From: Eremophila alpestris peregrina
Lineage: Eukaryota > Chordata > Aves > Passeriformes > Alaudidae
NCBI GenBank assembly: GCA_009792885.1
Contig: WMCF01000006.1
Location: 5,845,769-5,909,768 of the forward strand
Direction of reading: 5' to 3'
Length of the DNA stretch: 64,000 nt
Below are positions 50,106-62,336 of the stretch, piece by piece; position 1 is the stretch's first letter; each line of letters starts with the position of its first letter. A model generated the notes under the pieces. It worked only from the letters and a program-made list of their open reading frames with translations. It did no database searches and was not told the origin of the DNA. Both the position numbers and the translations under genes were made by a program.

Positions 50106-51067
50106 ATTGTATGCCTGCTAAAACCTGTGGGTTTCACTGCACTGTGAAATAATCAGCAGTGGAAGTAAAGATTATAAAGACGAACAGAAAAACCTTTCCT
50201 TAAATACAAAGCTAGTAAAAAGGAGTGAAAAATAGAAACTGTCAAGCTCAGCATCAATAGACCTCTTCTGCTCTCAAACTTCACCATCCTGGCCATTGCT
50301 ATTGCTCAGAGCTTCCTGAAAATGTTCATGTATATTGTCATGATGATATGGTTTTGAGGGTGCCCCATGTGCCCTGAATGCATGTTTTAAGAGCCTAAAA
50401 CCCTAATGTTGTGCAACCCAAATTTCAAACACTTTTGTTCACTCTCACTTTGGATGGAGTCATGTATCTTTTGCGTATCTGTCAGCCACAGCAGAAATTT
50501 TAATTGCACAAGGAACCATGGATGAACCCAGCTGAGATAGTACCCTCTTGGAGTCAGTCTATTTTTAATGAAAGGTGGGCAACCTTAAGGGCATTTAAAG
50601 AAGGCAGAATCCACTTTAATTGTGCAGACTGGAGTGCATGAACAGCATTTTTTATTATATGTTTGAATTTCAACAAAGGGAGGAAAGGTTTTGTGGAAAA
50701 GAAGGCAAAAATGGTGTAATGCCTCTAGTAATAATCCAAATGAGCCCAGTGAGAGATTTGAAAGACTGGAAAGTTCTTTGGGAGAAGCCGGAGGGTTTGA
50801 CATAAGAGAAAAAAAAAAAGGAATGACAGGTGACATGACTTCATTATGCTGTTTGTATGCTAGTCTCTGCTTAGGACATTAAGATAGAATGGCAAAGGTT
50901 TTCAGACATAAATGCAAAAGTTACAATCATGAACACTTTTCAGTCTAACTAAAGAATGTGCAACTACCAACTGAATGGCTTGAAATTCGCCTTCCTATTT
51001 AGTGCTGTTGCCACAAGGGGAATTAAAGGATTTGAAACTACTGTAGTTCTTGACCACAGGGACCTCA

Positions 51068-51073
51068 AATAAA
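51068..51073 (+). terminator. GRM5: Candidate distal poly(A) signal AATAAA
   Basis: AATAAA immediately followed by TCTTTTATTTCTTTTGTGCTT, a good downstream U/GU-rich element. A second AATAAA lies at 51148-51153. I consider this the best-looking 3' end in the region, 3.64 kb after the stop codon. Confidence 0.5.
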
Positions 51074-54000
51074 TCTTTTATTTCTTTTGTGCTTGAGGCC
51101 AGCCCTAAAGAGTGATGGTGTAATCACCTCTAGATCTGTGCTTTTGAAATAAAGTGAGTCACTCTGGCAGGCCAGTTGGGAAGAAGCCTTTGCAATACTG
51201 AAGAACTCTATTTTAAAATTGTCTCTGAAGAATGATTGCATGACTTTGAAGATGTTCTTCCCTGTACTTCTATCTGAACATTTGGTGCCTAGACTCATGC
51301 AGATACCTTAGACCAGAGATTTTTAGACCACAGTCCACAAATCACTTGTTGATATTTCATGGGAGTCTGGTTGATCACAAGGTGCTGGCTTCTTCCATTT
51401 ATTTCCAGTTAAAAAAGTGGGATATAAAATAAATGCTAATTTAAAATGTTATTAAAACTGTTAATTAAAACTGCTATAAATTCTAAAAGAAAAAAAAAGT
51501 TATGTTAGAGTGCTTGGATGTTCATTCAGTTGCTGTGTTTGCAAAAGGAAAACTTTTGTTAAAAACAGAGAATAAGATATCAAAAGAGAGTAAACAGGAA
51601 GGCCAATCCATGACTCTCACTCTGGATCATAGACAAGTTCCCCTGCTAATGTTTTCTTTATTGTGCAAGACCAAACAGAAAGACAGCATATCTGTAGGTG
51701 TAGGTTCTGGACATGAAACCTTGTTATTCTGCTCAATACATCATTTATGAGGTGAGATGATCAAAGATGACAGCAGCAGGCAGCATAAAAAAGAGTTTGT
51801 TCCTTAGGGAAATCAGAGCACTATGCTCAAGACTAATAATGTGACCACAAATTTTTTATTATATTGGAGGCCAGGATCAGGGCTGACCCCCAAAAAAAGA
51901 CTTTGGACTCTAAACTTAGGATTTCGGTAGAATTTAATACCTACATCTTTAAACTCAATGTTAAAACAACTATTCGAACGCCACCTTACTCCAGCATCTA
52001 GCATAGTATGTCTGTGTATGCTCAGAACTAACCTGATCATCACACTTCTAAGGATCTTTATACCTAACTCATGTTAAAACCCATAAGAGATGCAGAAAAC
52101 ACTGGTTCCTAGGTTAAATCCCTGCATATCCCACAAGAGAGCACACAAAATGTGCAGCACAGATTCCTGGCTGGAAAGTGCTCTAATGACTCAGTGTTGA
52201 GATACCCTCTGTTCATTTCCCTAAGGTAGCTTCACAGGACAGGAACAAAATCAAGAGCATTGCAGTGGAAAAGGAACAGTGCAATCTGATAAGACATACA
52301 CTGAATAAAATTAGAGATTATATATGACCATTTAATAAAAAATGCTTTAAAAATCTCTGGAGCAGAAACAAGGTACTTTAACTCCAAACAAGTAGAGGCA
52401 ACCTTTTGTGCTACATATTGGCTCAAAAAAATGCTTCCCTGAAAAGTGTTTCAATGACAGGAGGGAAGGATGTGCCCTTAGATAATTTTTTATCTGCAGA
52501 AATCTAGTCTTCCATCTGGAGTTCTCAGAAGCCATCATGGAAAGGAGAGATTGAGTCTTCTTGGATAGGTGAAGGAATTAAACTTGAGGTTCCTACTTCC
52601 TTAAGACTGCAGAAAAAGCGACCCATTTCATTTTCCTCCAGCCACCTTTTACAAAGGTGACCTTGCACATCTTTGAAACAAAATGTATAGTTGTCTCCAA
52701 AAATTGATCCCAGTGGAAAATTAGCATTTTCTGCACAGTGCATTTTCATACTGGCTCAAATAGAGTATTCCTAGACATCTATTTCCTTGTTGTTTTGCTT
52801 TCTTGGACACTAACTCTTCTCACAAACTCCACAGAAAGGTCAGATATTTAACAAAATGTCCTGACCTCTACACTAGAGCAAAAACCTATGTATTACATTG
52901 AAAAATTATAAGCTCTGAAGTCCTTTGCTGGCACTGGCCCCTAATCTATGGGGGTCAATAGAATTATTCCAGATTAATATGTATGCAAAGTTGGATAGTG
53001 TCCACTGAAGTCTAGATTTTGTCTATTTTTTCTGCAGAGAATGATAATGACAGGATATTCTTCCCACTCTCTTTTGAATCAAACTACAGACGGATTTTAT
53101 TAGGTTCATTCCTGAAGCTAGGCTTGGTGAAAATGTCCTTCCTATCATTCATCTTTATCACTCCTACTCTATCTGGTATCCCAATGGGAAAGTCATCCTC
53201 TAAGTAAATATGTTAAGGGATGTGAGTGAACGTGTCCAAAAATACCCAAGCAGCCACAGTTTTCTGGCAGTTTAATGCATTCTCCAAAAATGAAGTCAAT
53301 ACTCTCCATGAACAAGAAAACCATTCATCTGCTACCCATTTCAGTGTGCACTTCATTTAGTAAAGACTGAAGTTGAATTACCTGAATTCACTTTATTTGC
53401 AGTAGTTTATTATTATATCCTCAGCTGAAATCTCTCCAATTGCCACTTACAATTTTATACTGTGAAAAGGAAAAGAGATACAGGCCAGTGAAGCATAAAG
53501 GTAAGTAAAAAATTCATCTGGGTGATGAATTGGTGTATATGGCTGGTTTTGTCTCACCTGAGCAATGACAGTACTAACAAACAATAAACATTCAGTCACT
53601 CCAATCTGCCAAATGGGAACAAATATACTATGTATATTACATGTACTAATAGGATTATATGGCAGCTGCTGGTGGTATTTGTAATTAGAAATCTATATAG
53701 AATATAGATGTTTTAGAGAGATGGTGCCAATTCCAAAAGATTTATGTGGGCTACAAGTGCTTGTAATTATTTTTTTTTAATTTGCTAATAAGTTATGAAG
53801 AACTGGTTTCAAACATTCTGTGACCGTTTGTTCTTTTTTATGTTGTTGCTGCTTATACTATTAAAACATAGAGAATGTAAAGTTATTATTTTGATGTGAA
53901 CTGAAAATGATTTTTCATAAAATTTAACATTTTTATCAGCTTTGGTTTGCTTTCTACCTGTACAAATGTAATTTATTTTAGCATTGAAGAATACACTTGC

Positions 54001-54633
54001 TTGTTTCTCAATTGTCTACATCATGTTATAATTGGTGTTTATGTAGAGTCAGGTACTTTTTGAACAGTATTAAAAAGAATCTGTGATATGACTGAAAACT
54101 GGATTTTTTTTTTCTCCAAAACACTTACGGCTATTTTTTCAGTGCATTTTTCTACTAACCAGGTATGCCTATACACAAGCTCTTGAATTTTAATCTTTCT
54201 CTCTCTTTTACTCTTCCCTCTCTGTTGCTTTAAAGGATTAAGTTAACATTAATGGTATTGCAGTTACATAACATTCTAATATAGTTTGATTTGAAGCACA
54301 CACAATCTCATTGATGAGGCATATATAGATTTGAGAGAAAATAGTAAAATATTCTAGTCTTGAGCAATAGAAAACAAAACTGTCCAACTTGAAAGCATAT
54401 CTCAAATCATAATTTTTATAGATGTTGTAAGAAACTACTTTACTCCTACAATTGTAGATTCACATCTAATCTTGAACTGCAAAAAAAATCAGAGAAGATT
54501 TTTTATATCCTTTAACAATTTGGTTTCTAGGGTTTTACCTTTGTGACTACTAGGAATAAATGTCTTTCCTCAGCTCTGGCTACATTCTATTTCCAGCCGA
54601 TAGATTTTGTTATACTTTCCTTGCTAAATGCTG

Positions 54634-54778
54634 AAACAAACAAACAAATAAACAAATCCCACCACCAACAATGCCACTACTCAATAAACTCCAACCCATA
54701 TAAAAAAGCAACCAAAAAACCCCCCACAAAAGCAAATCAAACCAAAACAAAAAACCAACCCCACAGAACAAAGCCAAC
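54634..54778 (+). repeat. AAAC simple repeat grading into A/C-rich low complexity
   Basis: AAACAAACAAACAAATAAACAAAT (about 54634-54657) followed by roughly 120 nt almost devoid of G (for example 'aaccaaaaaaccccccaca'). Low-complexity DNA. It produces spurious Lys/Pro/Thr-rich ORFs. Confidence 0.9.
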
Positions 54779-56164
54779 TTTCTAGTTTGGAAATTCTCTC
54801 CCTCCCATTCCAAAATATGGGGTTTGTAATAATCTTAATATTCTAGCATAGACTGGCATGAATTTGGAGGAATTGCACTGCATGCAAGGAAAGGCAGAGT
54901 ATGAACTTCAGCACTCAGATAAAAGACTAGTATACACATTATTTTCTAAGCACATCTCTAGAGATATTGCTGAATCAGTTTGTTTGCTGTTGACAAATTA
55001 AGGGGAATAATTCATAACACAATGGTAGGTAAAGTGGCCAACTCCAGCTAAAAAACAATGTGAATCCACATCATGTCTTTGAACCATCTAAAACTCTACA
55101 TCCCAAAGTGAATTTTTTCAGTGTACAAATCCACAGCAACCGATTCAGTGAAATATATTGCTTTAGGTGAAGGATATTTTACCAAAAGAAACATTGCAAC
55201 TACATTGCATTTTGAAGATAAATACTTTAAAAACCCTATGCAGCATCTTGTTTCATTTCAGAATATTTTTAAAGCAGTCTTTGGAACACTAGATCAAATT
55301 TGTTTCATTTGCAAGAACAGTTAATTTATGCCATGCTCCGTGACCACCTCTCAGCCCTGTTTCCTCTGAGTTTCTGTTATCACTACAGAATGATGACATT
55401 TAGAAACTAAAAAACTAATAAATCCCATTCCAGATTAAATCACAAATCAATGTTTACACTGATTAAAAAAAGAGAGGTGCAATTCCATAGAACATCTTCT
55501 GAAATATCAGGACAATTAGTAATGACAAAAGCAAAAGCTTGATTTCTTAAAAGGTTGGGAGTCTAATTTCTCTGTCTGTCTGGAGCTTTATCTTTCTTTC
55601 ATATTTGGTCCATAACTGCTATTTGATACCCGGGAAGCCTTACTGTCAGTACTGTCCTCCTCAGCTGAACTAATACATGGACTGGGTACTCCTTTCCTTC
55701 TCCTGTCTTCTGTCTGCTCACAGAACATTGGGAAAAGGGATGGAATTTTGAGAACTGCAATCTCCTTTTGTGTCTGTTCAGGGACTATTTATTAAATTTG
55801 TTTTCCTATTGTAGAGTTTAAGACTAAATCACAGTGGAGTGCATGAGGCATTTATTACTGCAAAAGAAATGGGTGAGCTTTCGTTTACATGTACAGAGAC
55901 ATTTGGGGTATATTTACTTCTTTTTCAGGGCAGTAGTTTCAAATCACCATCTGCTTTTATTTGTTTGTTTGTATACCAAGTCTTACAATTTAATCAATTC
56001 TTTTGATTAAAACAAATCATGCTCACTATGATTTTGTTTAACAGGGATTCAAACCTTACCTGCACAGAGCTTACTATATTTAACTTCTTCCCAGAGATCA
56101 GCAAATGAAAACCTTCACTGTTAAGGGTTTTCTGGGCTTTCTCACATCTGTGGTGAACATACGT

Positions 56165-56352
56165 GTCATAGGATCACGTAATTTTTTATTTTAGAAAAGA
56201 CCTCTAGAATCATCAAATCCAAATGTTAACTCAGCATTGCCAAGTCCACCAGTAAATCTCGTCCCCTTGCCCCACATCCATGTGTATTTTTTAATACTCA
56301 GTCTCCAGGGCTGAGGATTCCACCACGTCCTGAGCAGCCTGTTCCAATGCTT
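56165..56352 (-). mobile_element. CR1 LINE 3'-end fragment
   Basis: Antisense CR1 tail: 'cataggatcacgtaatttt', 'agaaaagacctctagaatca', 'ccaaatgttaactcagcatt', 'gccccacatccatgtgtatt', and a final 'gagcagcctgttccaatgct'. Diverged and 5'-truncated. Confidence 0.88.
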
Positions 56353-59300
56353 GAAATATGTTCAGGTGTATATGAGGAGTGATACATCAGATTCGTGCTT
56401 GTTTGGTGAGGTGAGGAGTAGGGTCAAGTGCTTGTCACAAGATTGATGTGGTGTATTACACACACACACTGTGGTGTGGTCTTTGGCCCTCGGCCCTCAG
56501 GAGAGTAATTCCCAGAACCTGGTTCTCCTCTACCAATCAGCTTCTGCCCAAGCCCCTCCTGGGGTGCTCCAGAGCTTCCATTATGAATACTCTTGAAGGT
56601 GTGTGTAAGCACCAAGGATGTCACTTGAATCTCAGCTTAAAAATCACTTTAGACTGATATTTAACTAACTGTGTAGACACATCACTGATGAACCCAGAAA
56701 GGAAGATGCCAAGAGGATATGGAAACCTAAAAATCTCAGCCTAAGACTGGGAGGATAATTTACTTCCTAGTAGAAGATGAACACTAATGGGGGCCCCAAA
56801 TTTTAGGCATCAAAGTCAAGCTTACAGAAGAAAGCCCTGTGAGGCAAAATATGAAAAGATGTCCTGTACCTATTTAGAAAGAATAAAAGCAGCGCATAGA
56901 ATATTGAGATATATTGAGGAAGACAAATAAGGAAAAATACAACAAAACCAAAAATTCAATACCTCATTAGAAGTGAGATATTACTGGAGGAGTAAGCATG
57001 AAACTGTGAATGTATGAAGCAATTAAAAGGCCAAAACAACTCTGGAGCTCCATCCGAAAGTAGATCAGTCAAAAGTGCTAAGTACAACATTGGCAAAAGA
57101 CTTTATGGATAAGAGAGCAGTAAAGAGCAGGAAAGAAATAACATAAAGATGTTATTGAGGTCACTGGATTTCCATGCTGGCGTCATACTGAAATCCTATC
57201 ACAGTTATAAACTGTATGAAATGACACTATTTCCTGAAAGATTATTTTTTTCCCATTTCCTCTTCTGAATCTTAGTTATTTGATGACCCGAAAAATGTTG
57301 AACAGTTAGATATCAGTAAAGGAAAATCTGGCACCAAGTTAGTGCAGCAGAATCGAAAAAACAAAGACTTGTCATGCTCTTTGGTAAGACAAGGCTGGCC
57401 AGCACTGCCCATATGTGACCTCCAAATATCAGAGAATGCTCATCCAAACAGGCTTTACCAAACTTCATCATAAAGCAATGTAACAGGGTGCCATGGCTTG
57501 TGCCACTGACAGTTTATCCCAGCTGCCTTGCAAACAGCCCTGTGAGCCTCGGTCCATTAGGTCACAGAATACCAGGCTTCTTGATTGCACTACTGCTCCA
57601 ACAGCAAACTGCATCTGCTCAGGCTGGGGAAAAGCACAGCAATAGCCTAGTTATAACACAATGTTCCTGTCTCCAGTGAATTAAGGCTCCCAACCACAAA
57701 TGAAAATCCACAGATGAACACAGCTGCAGAGAACTCACATCCCCTTCAAATACTCACAGAAATAAAAGGGAGTTCACTGGGCAATGACAGGTTGAATTCA
57801 GAACAAAAGGTGCACATTTCTTGTACTGTACAGCAAAACTCTGCCTGTAGCTTTGTTAGAACAGTCTGAATGCCAAAGGAAAGGAAAGAAATAATATAAA
57901 ATTGCATAGAAAAGTCTAGCACTGCTGCTATAGATTACAGCAAAATACAGGAATTACCTTTGCCTCTACTGTACCTCAGCTATCTGATGACAGACCATAG
58001 AATAGTGAGTTTTTAATTTCTTCATCATCCTTTGACTACCCCAATCATACACCAGATATCAGACACAGTAACTGACAGGAATTGTTCAATCATCTCACAC
58101 TGCATCGATAGCAGCTGTCTTCCAAATAGATTGGGAGATACAAGCAATGCATCTACTCTGGCTGAGAGGGAACATGAAGCCAGCTGAAGGAAGGAAGACA
58201 TTTTACCAGACAAGGTAAAAAAAGAGACTCAGATTACAGTAATATCAATCCTGAATGATTTCACGGAAAATACTGGTGATGAGTATCAATGAGACTTATG
58301 AATGTGTAGCAGATCAGAGTCTGAGGTTCTGTTTGGGATATCTGGCAGTGTAATACCTCATGAATTTGTTTTCTCTTAGTGTGTTTCTATGGCACAATTC
58401 TTCCAAAGAATGTGCATCTTTTTTTTTTACTAGAATTCTTTTTCCCAGCTTTTACATTTGATAATTCTCACTGTTTTCTTGGCTTTGAATTTCCTCAAAA
58501 AGCTACCAACAAAAGGTACCTGAATTCCACTGAAAACTCCATTAAACCTTTTACTTGCATTATCTTAATCAATCCTTGGTAATTTTGTATTAGTACTAGC
58601 AGTACTGGTTATTTTTTACTAAAGCAAAACCACAGAAAAACAATTCCCAGTTCTAATTAAGCAAATGGGAATCCAGCCATAGAACTACTTAACCAGTGAG
58701 TAAGCCTGGAGTTCATTGTTAAGCCCTCTCTGTGCTGGATCTGGTAACAGCCCATGTGCATCAGCAGGGGCACTGTTCCTGGCCAATAACTGCAGAAGGG
58801 GGTAATTTTCTGCAGATTGCATGTTCACAAAAATACAGCTCCTGACTAGAGCTGGGCTTCCTCCTGAGTAATACACTGTTTTAATCTGCACCGATTGCCT
58901 TTAATACAGTTTTCTGGAAGAGTAAATACACTAAGATAGTCAAAGATTACATCATGCTAGTCAATCTCAGTGTCAGGAAATGTTCCCATTAATCTTAAAT
59001 TTACTAGAATAAACCAGTTATAAAGCCATGCTCTCTGTTTCAGGACTTACATGCGAAACATTAAAAGAATGAAGATAAAACACTAAGTGTTCAACACAAC
59101 TGGATCAAAGATGAATGATCACTCATCAAAATCTTTCCCAATTAAGCAAATTTCATGTCTCATCTCTTCTTCTGTGAGAGAGGGGAAGAGCTTCAATGCA
59201 GTATTCAAACCCAGCTTTAAGGATTTTTTCTGCAGTATTAATTCCTAATACCCCTGGTTCACTCATAAACACATACTTCCCTATATTTTATATGCTTTTT

Positions 59301-60199
59301 CACTGGGGGTTTTGGTACAAGATTGGCATTTTATGCAGCCTTCAGCAAATAACCATGGCTGGTCTTTCTTACAGCACTTCATATTTTCCAAAGCTGCCAT
59401 TTATGTAAACACTAGAATTACCTGGTTTTAATTTAAGATTTTTTTTTTTTTTACACTAGGCAGCAGTGAAATATTCTATGTTCACTGCCCTTCATTTTCC
59501 TGTCTCTCTTTCTTACAACATCAGACTGGTACCTTGATGCTGTATTTCTACAGCCAGTCATCTCACACTGCACAGCACACAAGAGGCAAAGGATGTGACT
59601 TGCACTCAGAACCCAGGGTTTTTTCCTCCACCCACACTCAAACCAAAAGGCACAGAACAGGTCAAATGTAATTACAGCTTGTGTGACAAGGTTTCATTCT
59701 TCAAACATTTCAGTTTGTTAGTTGTCGATTCAGACTTGACAGATAACAGTAAGATTTCTGATATTCAAAGCCACTGTGATACTATCTATGACAACAGAGT
59801 TTGGTATTTTCAGTGGCTGCTTGAATCTGTATCTCTGAATCATTCTTTTTAATAAATATATTTGCATGAGCAGATAGATATAAAAAGTGGATTTCCTATG
59901 ACAAAGTGGTAGAGTTTTTAAAATGACTATTTACTTGTTTTAGTAGTATTTTAATACTTTTTTCTTCACAAAGTTCCCTCAGTCATAAAGATGGAAAAGA
60001 TAATGGGATTTAGCTCATTTCTCTGCAAGATCACTTCACCTCTGACATCAATACACAGAGTGCCTGACTGGTAAAATGTACTCTTTCAAACATTCTTCCC
60101 TGAACTTAAAGCTATATCACAAATTTAAAGCAGGTACATGGTCTGCTGTGCATCAGCCAAAATATCATAACTCAGTAAGTTGATTGAAGAATGACAACG

Positions 60200-60213
60200 C
60201 CCCCCCCGCCCCC
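60200..60213 (+). repeat. Poly-C tract
   Basis: C8-G-C5. A simple tract in an otherwise AT-rich region, prone to sequencing error. Confidence 0.9.
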
Positions 60214-60879
60214 GCAGAAAGCAGAACAACCAAATTTATTTCTTTCTAGCATTCCTTTTAACAAGAAAAAATTCTTTAAATATACAACATTATGGAAAGT
60301 CAAAAAATAAGCTGATAAAGAGGAACCAAGTCCCAAATTACTGTCTGCTAAAAGGAAGAGACTTCTGTTTTACCATAAAAGAGGCAAAAACATGGGGAAC
60401 AAGTATGACTAAAATGTGATATGTAACTTCTGACTTTCTAATTCCATTAGCTGTGTTTCTACTTCTAAAAATGGTTATAACATTTTGATCTGCACTGATA
60501 CAGTTATCACTGCAAGATCTGAGTGAAGACAAGGCAGGGATAGTGCTTTATGCTCTGCTGCAAACCGAGGTCAGCCCATGGTGGATAATTGAAGGCTGAC
60601 CCCAAACACATGCTGTGAGCCACCCCTCATACCTCTCACTCAGTGGGATTTAGCTAATTAACTCTATGACTTGTAAAAAGACAGTCTTGTTCAGTAATGG
60701 GTAAGGATTTAATGGTCAGCCTAAAAGGTCTAAAACCATCTCATCCATCCTACTTCCTCAGCACAACTCCATTCAGCTTCAGCTCCGCTGCTAAAGTTTC
60801 TGACCCAGTGCAATAAATCTTACAGCTAGAACTTTAGCTTTGTCATTTCTACACTTCCTTTCTCAACTGACACTTGCAG

Positions 60880-60897
60880 AAAAAAAAAAAAAAAAAA
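60880..60897 (+). repeat. Poly-A run (A18)
   Basis: Eighteen adenines followed by a G-rich 'ggaggggaaggggagg' stretch. Simple sequence. Confidence 0.95.
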
Positions 60898-61763
60898 GGA
60901 GGGGAAGGGGAGGCCTGTAAAGAAAAATATCTTTGCAAAGCTCTTCCTGAGGGTTTTATTTCTGAATAGGGTTATTTAAGTACTATTCTGTCTGGGACAA
61001 TCCTACTTCCAAATGTCAAAAATCCCTTTGGTGGAACAGGAATGGTGCTGGCTGTCAGCTTTGTGGATTTTACTGTCTTGTCACATCAGAGATAATCCTA
61101 TTTTTTTCTTCCTTGGGCTTGCTTCATAAGGATGAAGAAAATGAAAAGTTATAAACCAAGAGATATAAAAAGGAAATAAAACAGACAACATATTATGGAG
61201 TAGAGAAACTTGCAAATATGTTAATTTTCAGGTGATATAATTACTTCTAACCTGTTCAAGTCTTTTTATGCCTTATTACTTATTGGATGATCATTAGCTC
61301 CAGCACTTCCTCTGTGTTTCCATCAAACTTCTAATGAGATACAAAAGTCTTAGTTATTAAGTCTATGCAGAACAAAGAATTTAATTCATCCCAAATTTTA
61401 GGCAGCACACCTAAAATCTCTTCTCTAACCCAAATAAACCAATAACACATTGGTTCTTTTCAGTTGCTTGGAGCCAGCTAAAAGTTATCACTGAATGCCC
61501 TACTAAAGTAGCACATTTTTTCCCATTGCACATTTCTAGAGCTGGCATTTTAAACTTTACAAAGGAATAAAACAAAATCCTGTTGAAAAGACTGCATCCT
61601 GATCAGCAGCTATTATGTCTGCCTTTCATCCCCTTTTCCCTGCTGTGATTGGTTTTGCATACTGGAAATACTGCCATTACCATTTCACAATTGAATAAAT
61701 ACTCCAGTTTCAATGCAAACACATATATGGGTAGTGGAATCCTGGTAGTTGTATTGTTTATCC

Positions 61764-62135
61764 ATGGAATCATAGAAGTATTTAGGTTGGAAAAGAAATC
61801 TAGGATCATCAGGTCCTAACATTAACCCAGCACTGCCAAGCCCACCACTCAAACCATATGTTTAAGTGCCCCATCCATATGTCTTTTGAACACTTCCAGG
61901 CATGGTGATTCTACCATTTCCTGGGACAGCCTGTTTCAAATCTTGACTCCCCCTTTCACTGAAGAATTTTTTCCTAACACCCAATCTAGACCTGCCACAA
62001 CTTGAAGCCGTTTATTTCCTCTTGCCCTATCACTGGATACTTGTGATAAGAGGCTGACCTCTACCTCACCACAGCATCCTTTAAGGTATTTGTAGAAAGC
62101 AATAAGGTTGCACCTACCATTATTCATCTATGTAC
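61764..62135 (-). mobile_element. CR1 LINE 3'-end fragment (longest copy in window)
   Basis: Antisense CR1: 'catggaatcatagaagtatt', then 'taggttggaaaagaaatcta', 'tcctaacattaacccagcac', 'gaacacttccaggcatggtg', 'actgaagaattttttcctaa', 'tttcctcttgccctatcac' and 'ggtatttgtagaaagcaata'. About 370 bp. No intact ORF2 segment is visible. It is the best preserved of the five CR1 copies. Confidence 0.92.
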
Positions 62136-62315
62136 TCTTATTATATCCCATCTAAATGGTCCAGAAATTCAAATCACAAAAATCAAACTTCTAAAATCTT
62201 TGTACATTGTCTTTTGTGTCTATCATGCTCAAGATTATTCAACTCAGAAGACATTGCTAGTTATTTTATGTTTTTCAGAGTGAATTGGAATACTTCTGCA
62301 CAGCATCCTGTTGTG

Positions 62316-62336
62316 CCCCCCCCCCCTTTTTTTTTT
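62316..62336 (+). repeat. C11-T10 homopolymer junction
   Basis: Eleven C directly followed by ten T. A low-complexity tract, likely length-polymorphic. Confidence 0.95.

Larger units (their letters stand above)
47433..51173 (+). other. GRM5: GRM5 3' untranslated region (extent inferred)
   Basis: Non-coding sequence after the stop codon. Its end is not directly visible. I extend it to the AATAAA pair at about 51.07 and 51.15 kb, because mammalian GRM5 mRNAs have long 3' UTRs of several kb and because the first of these is followed by a U/GU-rich stretch. Shorter forms could end near 49.29 or 50.12 kb. It is AT-rich, contains an A17 run at 48695-48711, and its ORFs (for example 49507-49815) look like chance. 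I see no recognisable transposon in it. Confidence 0.6.
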
